Origin: Heligmosomoides polygyrus polygyrus | Taxonomy: Eukaryota > Nematoda > Chromadorea > Rhabditida > Heligmosomidae | NCBI GenBank assembly: GCA_947396885.1 | Contig: OX377204.1 | Span: forward strand, 55,601,139 to 55,665,138 | Direction: 5' to 3' | DNA length: 64,000 nt | Shown: in pieces, positions 1 through 9,800 of the stretch | Numbering within the stretch: position 1 is the stretch's first letter | Layout: the number at the start of each line of letters is the position of its first letter | The notes under the pieces: generated by a model | Databases searched by the model: none | What the model was told of the DNA's origin: nothing | Seen by the model: the letters and a program-made list of their open reading frames with translations, nothing else | Position numbers and translations under genes: made by a program

Positions 1-1281
1 ATGCTGACCCAGCCAACCACGGGAGCCAGTAGGTCGACCAGATTTGGTGTGATTACAATCGATAGAGGGATAGGAGGCTCAGACGGCTTGCATTGGCAGT
101 CCAGAAATTGGGATTGATCTCAACCCTACCATCTTCTATATTAGAATTTCGAGCTCTATCGAATGATCCAGAAAAGAACCCTGCCTCAATGACCCTTAAA
201 GCGATTTTCTTAATGCGCTGTTTATTTTCGCTAAATATAGATTTCTATTCACATATATCAGGATTAAATTCGAGACGTGCTTCCGGGCTAATAAAATTGC
301 ACGAGGATTCCAATTAGATAGACGAGAGATCTTTTAACAGAAGTTTAAAGCGTTAGTTTCAACATGACACCTCCTTAGCATTTTGTAACTTTTTTCTTTT
401 TTTATGGAACCTTATAATGCACACATCACATATTTCGAGACGAAGACTGGATAGGTGCTTCATCGAATCTAATGTTCAGAAAGAATAAATTTCATCACAC
501 AATACTTCAAATTGCTCGTCCATTCGTCTGTGGCTTCTAGCCATGTTCTGACCTCGCGTCCAACAGGCAATGTACCTCATAGCCAATGTCTCCTCCACCA
601 ATTAACGAGTTAGAAAACACTCGTGAACTTTCTTGAGAAAATTAGAGTACTTTGGTGTTCTTAGGAAGTCTACCGACTGTCAAATCGAACTCATCATGCA
701 ATTTAAAACTGGGAACGTGCTCTACACACTGAGAGATCATAATGTCGTCTTCAAAAATGTTGAGCACCTGGTGTTCTCTTAGAAGGTCTCTCGTCTATCT
801 AGTTATATTCCTCGCTCAATTTCAGCCTGGAAGCATGTCTCACAATTAATTCTGATATAAATGAAAACTGACATTTAAGGAAAGTAAACAACGCCTAAAG
901 CCGCCTTAAGGGCTTTTTTAGACAGGATAATTTCTAGGTCATTTGATAGAAATCGAAATTGTAGTACAGGAGATGGTAGAGTTCACATCAGTAGTAGCCT
1001 GGAAGCATGCCTCGTAGTTAACTCTGATAAAAATAAAAACTGATATTTACCGAAAGTTAGCTGCGCCTGAAAAAAAAATGTTGTAACGATTATTGAGACA
1101 AGATTCTTTCCTGGCTCATTCGATAGAGCTTGAAATTCTGATATAGAAGATGGTAGGGTTCAGATCAATCACAATTTCTGGGCTGCCAATGCAAGCCGTC
1201 TGAGCCTCCTATCCCTCTATCGATTGTAATCACACCAAATCTGGTCGACCTACTGGCTCCCGTGGTTGGCTGGGTCAGCAT
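1..1281. repeat. Long inverted-repeat (fold-back) element, left edge of window
   Basis: Bases 1-120 are the near-perfect reverse complement of 1164-1281, and weaker complementarity continues inward to about base 360 on the left and 990 on the right. The interior holds degenerate direct repeats: 824-996 and 997-1165 share the sequence following 'agcctggaagcatg', and 655-722 resembles 770-840. This is a DNA fold-back structure with no recognisable transposase. Because pairing starts at base 1, the left arm probably extends outside the window. Confidence 0.85.
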
Positions 1282-1529
1282 CGCCTCTGCGGCGAGGTCT
1301 GTCTGGCTGAGCGCGAAGCGGCGGGTGTCACTGCGTGAGTCGACGCTAATTGGCTCCACAGGCACTGTCCCGCGCCTTTTCCCGTGCCGCTTTCAGGCAG
1401 AACGTCCCCCTCCCCCTCCATGTGAAGGCAGGGACCCGAACACCTTGTCCTCGGTGCGCCCCCGCCCCACCCCTTTCTGAGGGCGGTGTATTCAACGACT
1501 CTCCGCCGCTGAATTTTCATCCTTCACAT
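1282..1529. other. GC-rich stretch, no gene recognised
   Basis: This holds a C-rich tract (about 1400-1480) and short overlapping open frames on both strands, none with recognisable protein similarity. It may be the continuation of the fold-back element or unrelated intergenic DNA. Confidence 0.4.
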
Positions 1530-1710
1530 GACAACCTAAATGCTTGAAGAAATGATAAACGGTAGGGGGCAGATCTGATGAATATATGTAATATGTAAAA
1601 GAGATGTAACAGAGTTTCGAATCCCAATTCATCCAGTTTCTGGACAACAATTTCTGAAGCATGCGGATGCGCGTTGTCATGCGGTGGGAATGGGCCTCTT
1701 CGACTCACCC
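1530..1710 (-). pseudogene. Mariner transposase, C-terminal relic
   Basis: The minus strand reads HDNAHPHASEIVVQKLDELG, the second catalytic-Asp block of mariner transposases (usual form HDNARPH). After a frame change comes SSDLPPTVYHFFKHLG, matching the third-Asp block (usual form SPDLAPTDYHLF). The frameshift between the blocks and the lack of the N-terminal half show a dead fragment. Terminal repeats were not found. Mariners are cut-and-paste DNA transposons with a D,D34D active site. Confidence 0.8.
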
Positions 1711-1979
1711 TTTATTAGCAAAAGGTTTAAGTATTATTCTGTTTCTTCCATATATGTTTTAATCAAAAAATACGTTAAAGAATAAAATACACATATTATA
1801 CCTAATATATTACAGTGTACAATATGACACCCTTTAAACGGTTATTGATTTGCTCCATATTTAATCTACACTATTCCTTCCCACTCCTTAACTACAATAA
1901 AGAGGAACTCCTTAACTACGATACCCTCTTACTAAAAATAGGGGTTAGTACTGATGGGGTTTATAAAAGTCAAAATAGT

Positions 1980-2116
1980 CGTGAGCAGTTTATTTTCGCG
2001 CCTCCAGTACTAGCCGTGCCCAATGGGTACGAAACGGGTTTGACAACCCCGTAGGGCAGCCCCCTAGAACCCATTCATGGGAAACTGCTCACTGTACCTA
2101 GGTTGGACCTTCCAGG
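1980..2116. other. Structured leader region upstream of the Penelope-like element
   Basis: An 11-base perfect inverted repeat (gtgagcagttt near 1981, aaactgctcac near 2081) encloses a 6-bp hairpin (gtgccc-aat-gggtac), then gaaa and a CGGG/CCCG stem. A second hairpin with gtacct/aggtac ends lies at about 2094-2119. Penelope-like elements often carry structured terminal repeats with hammerhead ribozymes. The order hairpin-GAAA-stem-GUA is hammerhead-like, but the CUGAUGA core is absent, so this is only a structured region. Confidence 0.35.
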
Positions 2117-2261
2117 TACTTTGATTTAAGGTCCACAAAACAGTTTTCAAATGTTACAACAAATTATTACACCCTAAATAAAATTGTAAAATACAAAGAA
2201 ATACAAAGAGCAATCAATATACCATTAAAGACTTTGGAAACCCCAAAAAGGGTCGTTGTGT

Positions 2262-2634
2262 AATTCTAACTGTATGTACTGTAAACAAACAAACTTTGAA
2301 AACCATATAATTTCATATGTTACTAGAGTTCGTATAAATACGTATAATAAGGAAAATACTAATTGCTAAACTAAATCAGTGGCTTACTGTATAAACTGCG
2401 ACTCTTGTAAGCTTCAATACGTTGGTATAACTACAAGATCATTGAAGGAAAGAATTAGAGAACACATATATTAGATAAATAATAAAAAGAAATTCATTCC
2501 GCTTTATGGACATTTCCATAATTGTAAGTCTACTCCGAAGTTTACCGTTTTAGACGGATTGGAAGAAAACTCGGATAAAAACAAATTATTTAGTAAAGAA
2601 CTGTTTTGGATTAAACTTCTAAACACCGCTTAGA
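2262..2634 (+). pseudogene. GIY-YIG endonuclease domain of the Penelope-like element
   Basis: The translation shows CMYC, then about 35 residues later YCINCDSCKLQYVGITTRSL and KERIREH, then GHFHNC. These fit a GIY-YIG nuclease: the YVG-IT turn stands for the GIY/YIG strands, followed by the catalytic Arg helix and a downstream HF..C. Paired cysteines ahead of the YVG motif are typical of Penelope-like endonucleases. Two stop codons (TAA after NTNC, TAG after REHIY) interrupt it. A leftover C-terminal domain of another tandem copy is the main alternative. Confidence 0.75.
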
Positions 2635-4352
2635 CTTAATGACAACATAAAAGGCTACGTAAATGTGCCTAATATTGCTAATCCACTTAACTGCAAAAAA
2701 GTCATCCTTTTTGTTCACTTCAAGTTATAAAAGAGAGAACAAATAGAGGGAACAAAAAAAAAGAAATAAAAACAAAATCCGATACAATACAGATCAATTT
2801 ATACAATATATAAGTAATAATGAAAATATAGAAGTTATTGAAGTGTACAACAAGTTCAAAATGCTATGTAAACAAAATTTGAAATCACTTGTCAACCTTA
2901 GTTTAAACAATGACTTTCTTTGCAGTGCCAATCAGAAAACTAAACTTATTGTACTCTGCTTACTGACACATATAGAATACAATACAAGTAATGACAACGA
3001 ACAGCAAGAAAAGAAGTCATTTAAATATATAAACATGGAATATAAAGGTGAGATTTTTGACCGTATAAACTTTAACAAAATATTTAACAACGGTAGAGTT
3101 AAAGATATTATAACAAATTCGTCCACAAAAGAATTCCTTTTAGGGTAGTTTATACGTATAAACAACCAATATCTAATACTATTTTCAATTATAACCAGTT
3201 TCTTAAAACATAAATCTTGAAAGTTGTAGAAATATACTCGGTAGAGATTGCATCTGTAGAAGAGAAAAAAGTATGTATAAATCTTCATTGACATCACACA
3301 TGACCGTATTATCACAGAAAATTTGAACATTATAGAACATTATCAGCTGAATGAAATTTTGAAAAAAAGGTACGAAATATAGGCCAGTAATAGGCTGCAA
3401 CAGAGATACAATACACTCTACATACAGCTCCGTTGTTGAAAAAGTTGTTGGTCACATAAGTAGATACTGCAGAATTTTCCAAGATCAAGTGAACCAGTAA
3501 AGAAATCTTTTTAATGCGGAATACGGAAACAAAATAAATCATTACTTAGCCATGAAAATGTTTGTAATAAAGTTTATATACCGTATCAAACAATTCAAAG
3601 GCCACAAAGTGATTTTATACTTTGCCTACTAGATAAAGCAAACAACAATTATGGTATTATTTGCAATACGTTGTTCCTACTTAACCTTATGAAAGAAATG
3701 GGAGTTAAGTATGAAAATGAAGACCAAACCTTTAATAACAGTAACACGAATAACACATATGTAAAAATGAACGTTTCTAATAAGCAACCCATAATAGAAA
3801 AACATAGATATTTTCGAATTAAAAATAAGTTAAAAGTAGATACAAATGGAGATTTACCAATTATTCTTTCGCTACCTAAACAGCATAAAGACCCAGATAA
3901 GTTTAGATTTATTACCTGGACATATAATGGTAGTGTCAAATCCATTGCTTTAAACCTTTGTTCTATATTTACCTTTCTAAAAACACATTTAATCAACTAC
4001 GCCAATACAGTAACTAGAAATACAAGGACGATTAGAACATATTGAGCTATCGAAAATTCTAACATAACACAAGAACTTACAAGAATTAATGCTGATGGTG
4101 TGAAAGTATATTCCGCTGATTTTACCGATATGTTCACAAGCATATCTCACAATGTTATAATGGAGAAAAATAAAGTAAAAATAGTAAATGAAAAACCTTG
4201 TTATATTCTGCTTCAAAACTTCTGCTAAAAATTTCCTAGCACGCGACGGTTTCAAAACTTTTTACACAGATGTTTTAGCTCAGAATGATAAATATAGATA
4301 TTATAACGCAACAGATCTGTTACTTTATAGACTGTTTACTGAAAAATAGTTA

Positions 4353-5012
4353 ATGCGTTTCGTTAGTATAATTTTTAAACAAAATAAAGGAGTTCCTCAA
4401 TGTGGTAACATTAGCCCTTGGCTCGCACATTTGACCATGTCAATGTTTGAATTTGAGTATTCTAAAAGCGCAATGTTAAATAGAGGTCAGTTATTTAAGC
4501 CGTTTAGATATATGGACGACATACTTAGTGTTCACAATTATACAGAAGCTTACGTTGATTACATTTTTACGTTGGCTTACAAAAACACACTGGAAATAAA
4601 AAAGACACACGACAATGAACACAAATGCAACTATTTAAACATTAGTCTAAAAATCGTGAATAATAAAACTGAAAGCAACTTATATAACAAAACAGATACT
4701 TTCAACTTTAAAGTAAACAGGTTTCCACACGCAGACTCACAGGTTTCAGTCAGAATTAAAGGTAATGTCATCTACAGAGAAACACTTAGAATAGCTAATG
4801 TCTGCTCAACATTCCAATATTTTTATAGTAAAATACTTACCCGGAATGGATTTAATACCCTTCACAGAATACTTACCCGGAATGGATTTAACACAGAATT
4901 CATCGCCACAAACGTAAAAAAATGCTTAAACAAAAACAGACAAATATTCTATAAATACCGCATGTTAGACAACTATAATAAAGCAATAAACTTAGTGGAA
5001 ACACTCGTATAG
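4353..5012 (+). pseudogene. Penelope-like RT palm and C-terminal segment (open 219 codons)
   Basis: This is the longest intact stretch of the element. It contains GVPQCGNISPWLAHLTMSMF, the RT motif B region, and YMDDIL, the catalytic motif C with both metal-binding Asp residues. The thumb region follows. A 36-base in-frame duplication gives two copies of ILTRNGFNT. It ends at a TAG and no further domain follows. The upstream RT motifs 1-A (3620-4200) are in other frames, so the reading frame is not functional. Confidence 0.8.
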
Positions 5013-5375
5013 TTGGAAGTTTTTGCTTAAATTTACTTTGCTAATATATACGCACATATATAAGAAAAGATCTTATTGATTTGACAGTAAAGGAAATGTG
5101 GAAGCAGTGACATTAGTTGATATAATTGTAAAATGCTGGAAAATGCTGATCTAATAAAATTGCTACATAGTGTGTCAATACACCAAGAATTGAATAATGA
5201 AATGAATACTGTAATGACAACACATATCATAATACATATCCATACAGATGACGTATAAAAGATCATGGTTACTTTATATAGGAAAACCTCTAAAACCGGT
5301 TGGCACAAGGTAGAGTAAGTTTAGTGACTTTAGCAATTTCTAAATGTTGACAATAAATATAAAAAATTTAAAAAT
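5013..5375. other. A/T-rich tail after the Penelope-like element
   Basis: No coding or RNA signal was recognised. The stretch ends in A-rich sequence that leads into a SINE copy. Confidence 0.4.
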
Positions 5376-5694
5376 AAATAAATAAATTAAAACAAAATAA
5401 AAAATAAAGAATAAAGGACGGCGTTATTCAATCCTTTTTGGGATGCGCCACGCATTCTACTTCTACAGGATGTCGTGGAGGCGAGTTGAATGCGTATTTG
5501 GCCATACAATGACTTGATGTGGCCAGCCGATGAACAAGTCAGCGCTCTATCCTTCCCAGACAAGTCTGGTACCAATTCACTGACCCTGGAGGGATGGAAG
5601 GCTTGGTTGGCCTGGGCGAGAAATCCGAACCAGGAACCTGGTATCGGGTGCACGCGACCATCGGCGCCTCCTCCGACTCCGCTACACGCGCCCA
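5376..5694 (-). repeat. tRNA-headed SINE, copy 1
   Basis: Read on the minus strand, the copy begins with a tRNA-like head (GGGCGCGTGTAGCGGAGTCGG, in which TAGCGGAGTCGG fits a pol III A box). It runs about 320 bases and ends in a T-rich/TTTA tail. It aligns through most of its length with 33944-34262 (opposite strand) and partly with 11936-12183 and about 31350-31640. Shared blocks include catacgc/gtatttggccat, gatgaacaagtcag and acaagtctggtac. It encodes no protein, so its mobility would depend on a LINE. Confidence 0.75.
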
Positions 5695-5807
5695 AAACAA
5701 TAACATATCTAAAAATTATTAATGAAAAAACAAAATAAAAATGAAAGATAAAAAATATTTAAAATTAAAATATAAAAATATAAAAATATAATAATAAAGA
5801 TAGAAAA

Positions 5808-5854
5808 TTATAACACCTCCTTCTTCACTGATGAGCCACCGAGGAGGTGTTATA
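5808..5854. repeat. Short perfect inverted repeat (12-bp arms)
   Basis: tataacacctcc is matched by ggaggtgttata after a loop of about 23 bases. The loop contains ctgatgag, but no GAAA follows, so it is not a hammerhead ribozyme. It abuts the broken end of the mariner fragment. Confidence 0.7.
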
Positions 5855-5884
5855 AGAAAACGGTTTGTCTGAAGGGAGGTGGCG

Positions 5885-6335
5885 AAACAAACCATTGAGA
5901 TTTGATATTGTTCCTCCATAATTCTCAACTATATTTAACGAAACAAAGGAGTCGTGGCGCTTCGGCCTTTTCCCGGCGGCAAGTTCGTGCGGGCTCCATT
6001 TATCCAGTTCCTGTACTTTTTCGATGGCAAAAAGTGGCAACTGATAGTGCTGCTATCACCGCCGAAATGCTGTGCTACCTCTCTCACAGTTTGACGCGGA
6101 TCCCCTCCACCATGGTTTTAAGTTGGTCGTCGTTAAGGAGTGATGACCGCCTACCTCGGTCTTCATCTTCGAGACTTTCATTCCCAGATCGAAACCTTTC
6201 GAACCAGTAGCAAATTGTGCGTTTCTCAGCGAAATCCTTCCCAAATGCAGCGTTAATGTTACGAGCTGCGGCCGCGGCGGTGTGTACGCTTTTCCATTCG
6301 TATAAGTAGAGCACCCGAATACCACGTCGATTCAT
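5885..6335 (-). pseudogene. Mariner transposase, N-terminal relic
   Basis: Minus-strand frames give IRVLYLYEWKSVHTAAAAAR, then RTICYWFERFRSGNESLEDE and DDQLKTMVEG. After a frameshift come AVRDVAQHFG-like residues and VQELDKWSPHEL. These are the helix-turn-helix, WF.RF..G...LED linker and LDKW.PHEL blocks of mariner transposases, in correct order. The catalytic domain is missing and at least two frameshifts are present. It is on the same strand as the C-terminal relic at 1530-1710, but the two need not come from one copy. Confidence 0.85.
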
Positions 6336-6895
6336 ACTGCAAAAACGACGTCAAAAACTCGGCAAGAGGCGAATGTGTCACAAGAGCGTACCTATAAACA
6401 AGCTAAATTACTAAAGCTAAATTACTAAGAGATTCTGTGCTTCCAGAAACTATAGACAATGCTTGAAGCGAGATCATTCGTAGCCACGAAAAAATGACCA
6501 AAAATTGAGGTAGCAAAATCGGCCATATCATATGCAACGATGCAACGACCTAATAGCGATGGAATGAGACCTACTTTCGACTAGAAAACATGCTAAAAAC
6601 GCAGCTTCTCGTTCTGAAGTGGAAAACTGTCTAGGAATAGGTTTAGACACCGCTGAAAGATCGCCAATAATGTTCAAGCTTACGACGCATTTCACACCCT
6701 GCAAAAATAGGAGAAGAACACAAGGTGTGCTTTTTTCAACTTGTCCTTTTTAGAGTAACTCAAAGTGAGTGCCATCTGAAGGTAGTATATATTTATTCTG
6801 CACCTGAAAACACTGAATGATAATGTCTGCCGCACAAACATGAACAACTGCCCTAAAAGACAATACTTTTTCTGGTAGTATTGCTCGAACAATGG
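6336..6895. other. 3' flank of the transporter gene, nothing recognised
   Basis: This stretch is downstream of the transporter stop codon and presumably includes its 3' UTR. I saw no conserved coding sequence, and no polyadenylation site could be assigned with confidence. Confidence 0.35.
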
Positions 6896-9800
6896 CTAAA
6901 GCCCGGCTCCTTTGGAAGGCTTGATCATGAGGAGATTAGAGTTGAAGGCGCTGAGGCGTCGAAAATCGAATCCAGGCGGTTCGTAGGGGAACATCGTGTA
7001 CATTATGATGGACACCATAACGAGCATTGCGCCGAGCGAGAAGAAGAACCCAGGAACGAAGTCGAACAACATCCACGATCCAATCGCCGCTCCGATGATG
7101 GCGATGCTCTAAATGAATTTAGTATCGCTTTGTTTTGAGGCCATTGTGACCATCACACTGCATTTAAAAGATCTTCAAGTTAGGGATGGAGACGTTCCTG
7201 GAATGGTACTGTTACGGAGCACCGCACCGCGCAGGAGGGTAGGTGAGGTATGTCTGAACGGGGGGGGGGGGGGGGGAGGGGCAGCGAGTCATAGAAGAAG
7301 AATCCCCACCCCTCTATTAGCATGAAAATGTGTTTCGTCTTTGCCAAGCCGTTAAACCCAAGGACTGGAGGGTCCTTGCAGTTACTGCGAAATCGGTGCC
7401 TCACGAGCGCTGGAGGTCTCTTGGGTGCACGTGATGCCACTGCCGTCAAGCTGCTCGATGCGTAGTGGATAGAGGTGTTGCTTCATGGGACATAGGTCGG
7501 GAGTTGGGTTCTCATGCGTTGCGGTGTTTTTACATTTCAACTGACTGGTTGACGCTTGAGGAGTCCTGACGTCTACTCAATTTTCAGGCGTTTTCTGCGT
7601 GTTCTTCAACTATATGCTGTAGAGAGAAACCTTCTTGCTACTCGTTTATTACTGACCGGTTTCTAACCAAAAGGCAATGAGTACGCTATTCAACACAATG
7701 ATGTATGAACGTTCAACACCAGCGATACAAAGGCACAAAGTGCATTAAGAAGAAGGACTGGTCACAATACGTTCTACGTGTAAAAGCTACATGCTCTTCA
7801 CAGTTTGCTTCCCTACATGCACCGATGGTTTCAGAAAAAGCCCTCCTGCTCTAATTTTTCAAGAAACCGGAATGCGAAGTGGTTTAACTAGCCTTAAACC
7901 AGGCACAATCAACCAACTTTAACGTGAGGATGGCACAAGATTCCTCAGCTACTCGCTTCGACACTTTCCTTCAGGATGTAGTCCTTTTCTTGCAGATCGG
8001 AGGGGTGGTCGGGCACAGTGACGTGGGAGTGAAATCGCTTCCTAAGCGACTTCATGTTACTGAAGGAGCACACGTCGGCTAGCTGAATCCGGTCGGTGGC
8101 ACTCGAGAGTGTAGTCCAAAATATTCGAGGTCATCCCTCGGGATATAGTAGCAAGAATCCCCACGTGATTCGATAAGCAGGCCCTTGAGTCCAGAGCAAA
8201 AGTAAGCTATCTTGAATCTGTGAAACAAAGGCATGCTCAAAGAAGGAAAGCAGAACATGCTAAATACCTTTCTTATTGCCTTTTGATTAAACACCAGTCA
8301 GTAATAAAAAAAAACTCGCAAAATTATTTATCTCCACAGCACACAGCTGGAAAAAATTAACAGAAATCGGCCTGAAAGTTGGGCAGTTGGACCTACTAAA
8401 TCTTAACCAGTCAGTTGAAATGCAAAACCATCCCAACGCAAGAAAACCGAACCTACGTCCTCCCTCGCATGAAGCAACACCTCAACCCACTGCGCATCGA
8501 GCCGCTTGGTGGCAGTGGCATCACGGGCGCACAAGAGACCCCCAGCGCTTGAGGCGCCGAATCCACACTAACTTCAAAGACCCTCCCCCACTCCTTGAGT
8601 TTAACGACTTGGCAAAGAAGAAACACATTTTTATACTAACTGAGGGATGGCGATTGTTCCTATATGACTTGCTTCCCCCGTTCAGACATACGCTTCAGAC
8701 CCTTCCCTTGTCCGTCACGGCACAGGCAACATCGAACACGACAGAGACGAGACGACCCGTTAAAGCGGTGGATGCCCCTCGCCCAGTTTTCCCATTATGT
8801 AGTAACGATTTGCTCAACGGATAGGGAGCCACTCCTGCAACCTTACACAGCCTCGCGGAAACGAATGCATAGGGCTTCATTTCTCGTAGATATAGAATTA
8901 CTCATCCACGCTAAAATCGCTAACTATCCGCCATGGCTCCAGTTTTAAATTCCTCCTTCAGGATAGAGGGCCAATCAGAGGTGGTGCTGAAACAGAAACT
9001 AGTGGTCTATCTTGCGACTTGCTAGTTGGAATCTCGAATAGACAGGTTTTATTGGTGTGAAGACAATGAGAGCTACGTGACAAATCCAGGACTACAGCAA
9101 TGGAGCTCAAGTTTAGCTGGCACATTGCTGTCTCCTTGTCACTTCCGGCGCCCTTCTAGTTGTTGAATGAGCTCGATTGTCGGGGCTCCGGCGTATGTTA
9201 TGTTATGTTAGGAGATTGGACATAGGAAATTCCCTCCCCGTAGACGCATCCTCTTCCTTTAGCCATTTCACTAGAGCCTAGATGAACTGCTGCTCTGCTG
9301 ACTCCTCGGCCGTGCCGATGGAGCTTCTTCAGTCCCATCGGTGTGCTGAGCTGACGTCCGTGGTAACGACTGTTAACCAGCGGGGAGGCTATGACTCTCT
9401 GGAGATGCATATCTATAATTCGAGCCGTCGTTCATGAGGGAACGACTGAATCCATTGGAGTTTCTTTGGGCGCTCGCCTCGGCTCAACTGTTTACTTGAA
9501 GTATTATAGGCACACAAGGCTGTCCGATCGAAGTGACATTTCCCCGAACGCAAGCATTGTCTGCCAATGCATGACATGCGTCACATGTAAAGGGAGTATA
9601 TGTGGGTATAGGGAAGGGATATGAGAAGCTGATTTCGAATTTTGTAGACAAAGCGGGCCACACTATCAGCAACGAATTATGGGTGTTTTGAGATTTTTAT
9701 AATGAGTTATGGGCCTATAGAGCTGGATGAACTCGGACTTCAGGTAGCTAACCAACCTGGGCGTACGCCTTGAGAATGTTGTCGGCGTATTTGATGACAA

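Larger units (their letters stand above)
2137..5012 (+). pseudogene. Penelope-like retroelement with upstream GIY-YIG domain, decayed
   Basis: All pieces lie on the plus strand in several broken frames. First comes a CxxC/GIY-YIG endonuclease region (2262-2634). A linker region follows, partly open at 2843-3148. The RT then starts near 3620 with LDKANNNYGIICN (motif 1-like), LPKQHKDP near 3870 (the Penelope LPK.HK signature) and YSADFTDMFTSIS near 4115 (motif A), and ends with an open C-terminal segment. In-frame TAA and TAG codons and frameshifts show it is inactive. No GIY-YIG remains were seen after the RT stop at 5012, so the domain order looks permuted compared with classical Penelope elements, where the endonuclease is C-terminal. 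Very A/T-rich codon use sets it apart from nearby sequence. Confidence 0.8.

Noticed and set aside
1980..2110. Hammerhead ribozyme of the Penelope-like element
   Set aside because: The hairpin-GAAA-stem-GUA order is suggestive, but the obligatory CUGAUGA is not present before the hairpin and stem I does not pair well.
5808..5860. Hammerhead ribozyme (ctgatgag in a hairpin loop)
   Set aside because: No GAAA follows and the stems do not match the hammerhead layout. It is only a 12-bp inverted repeat.
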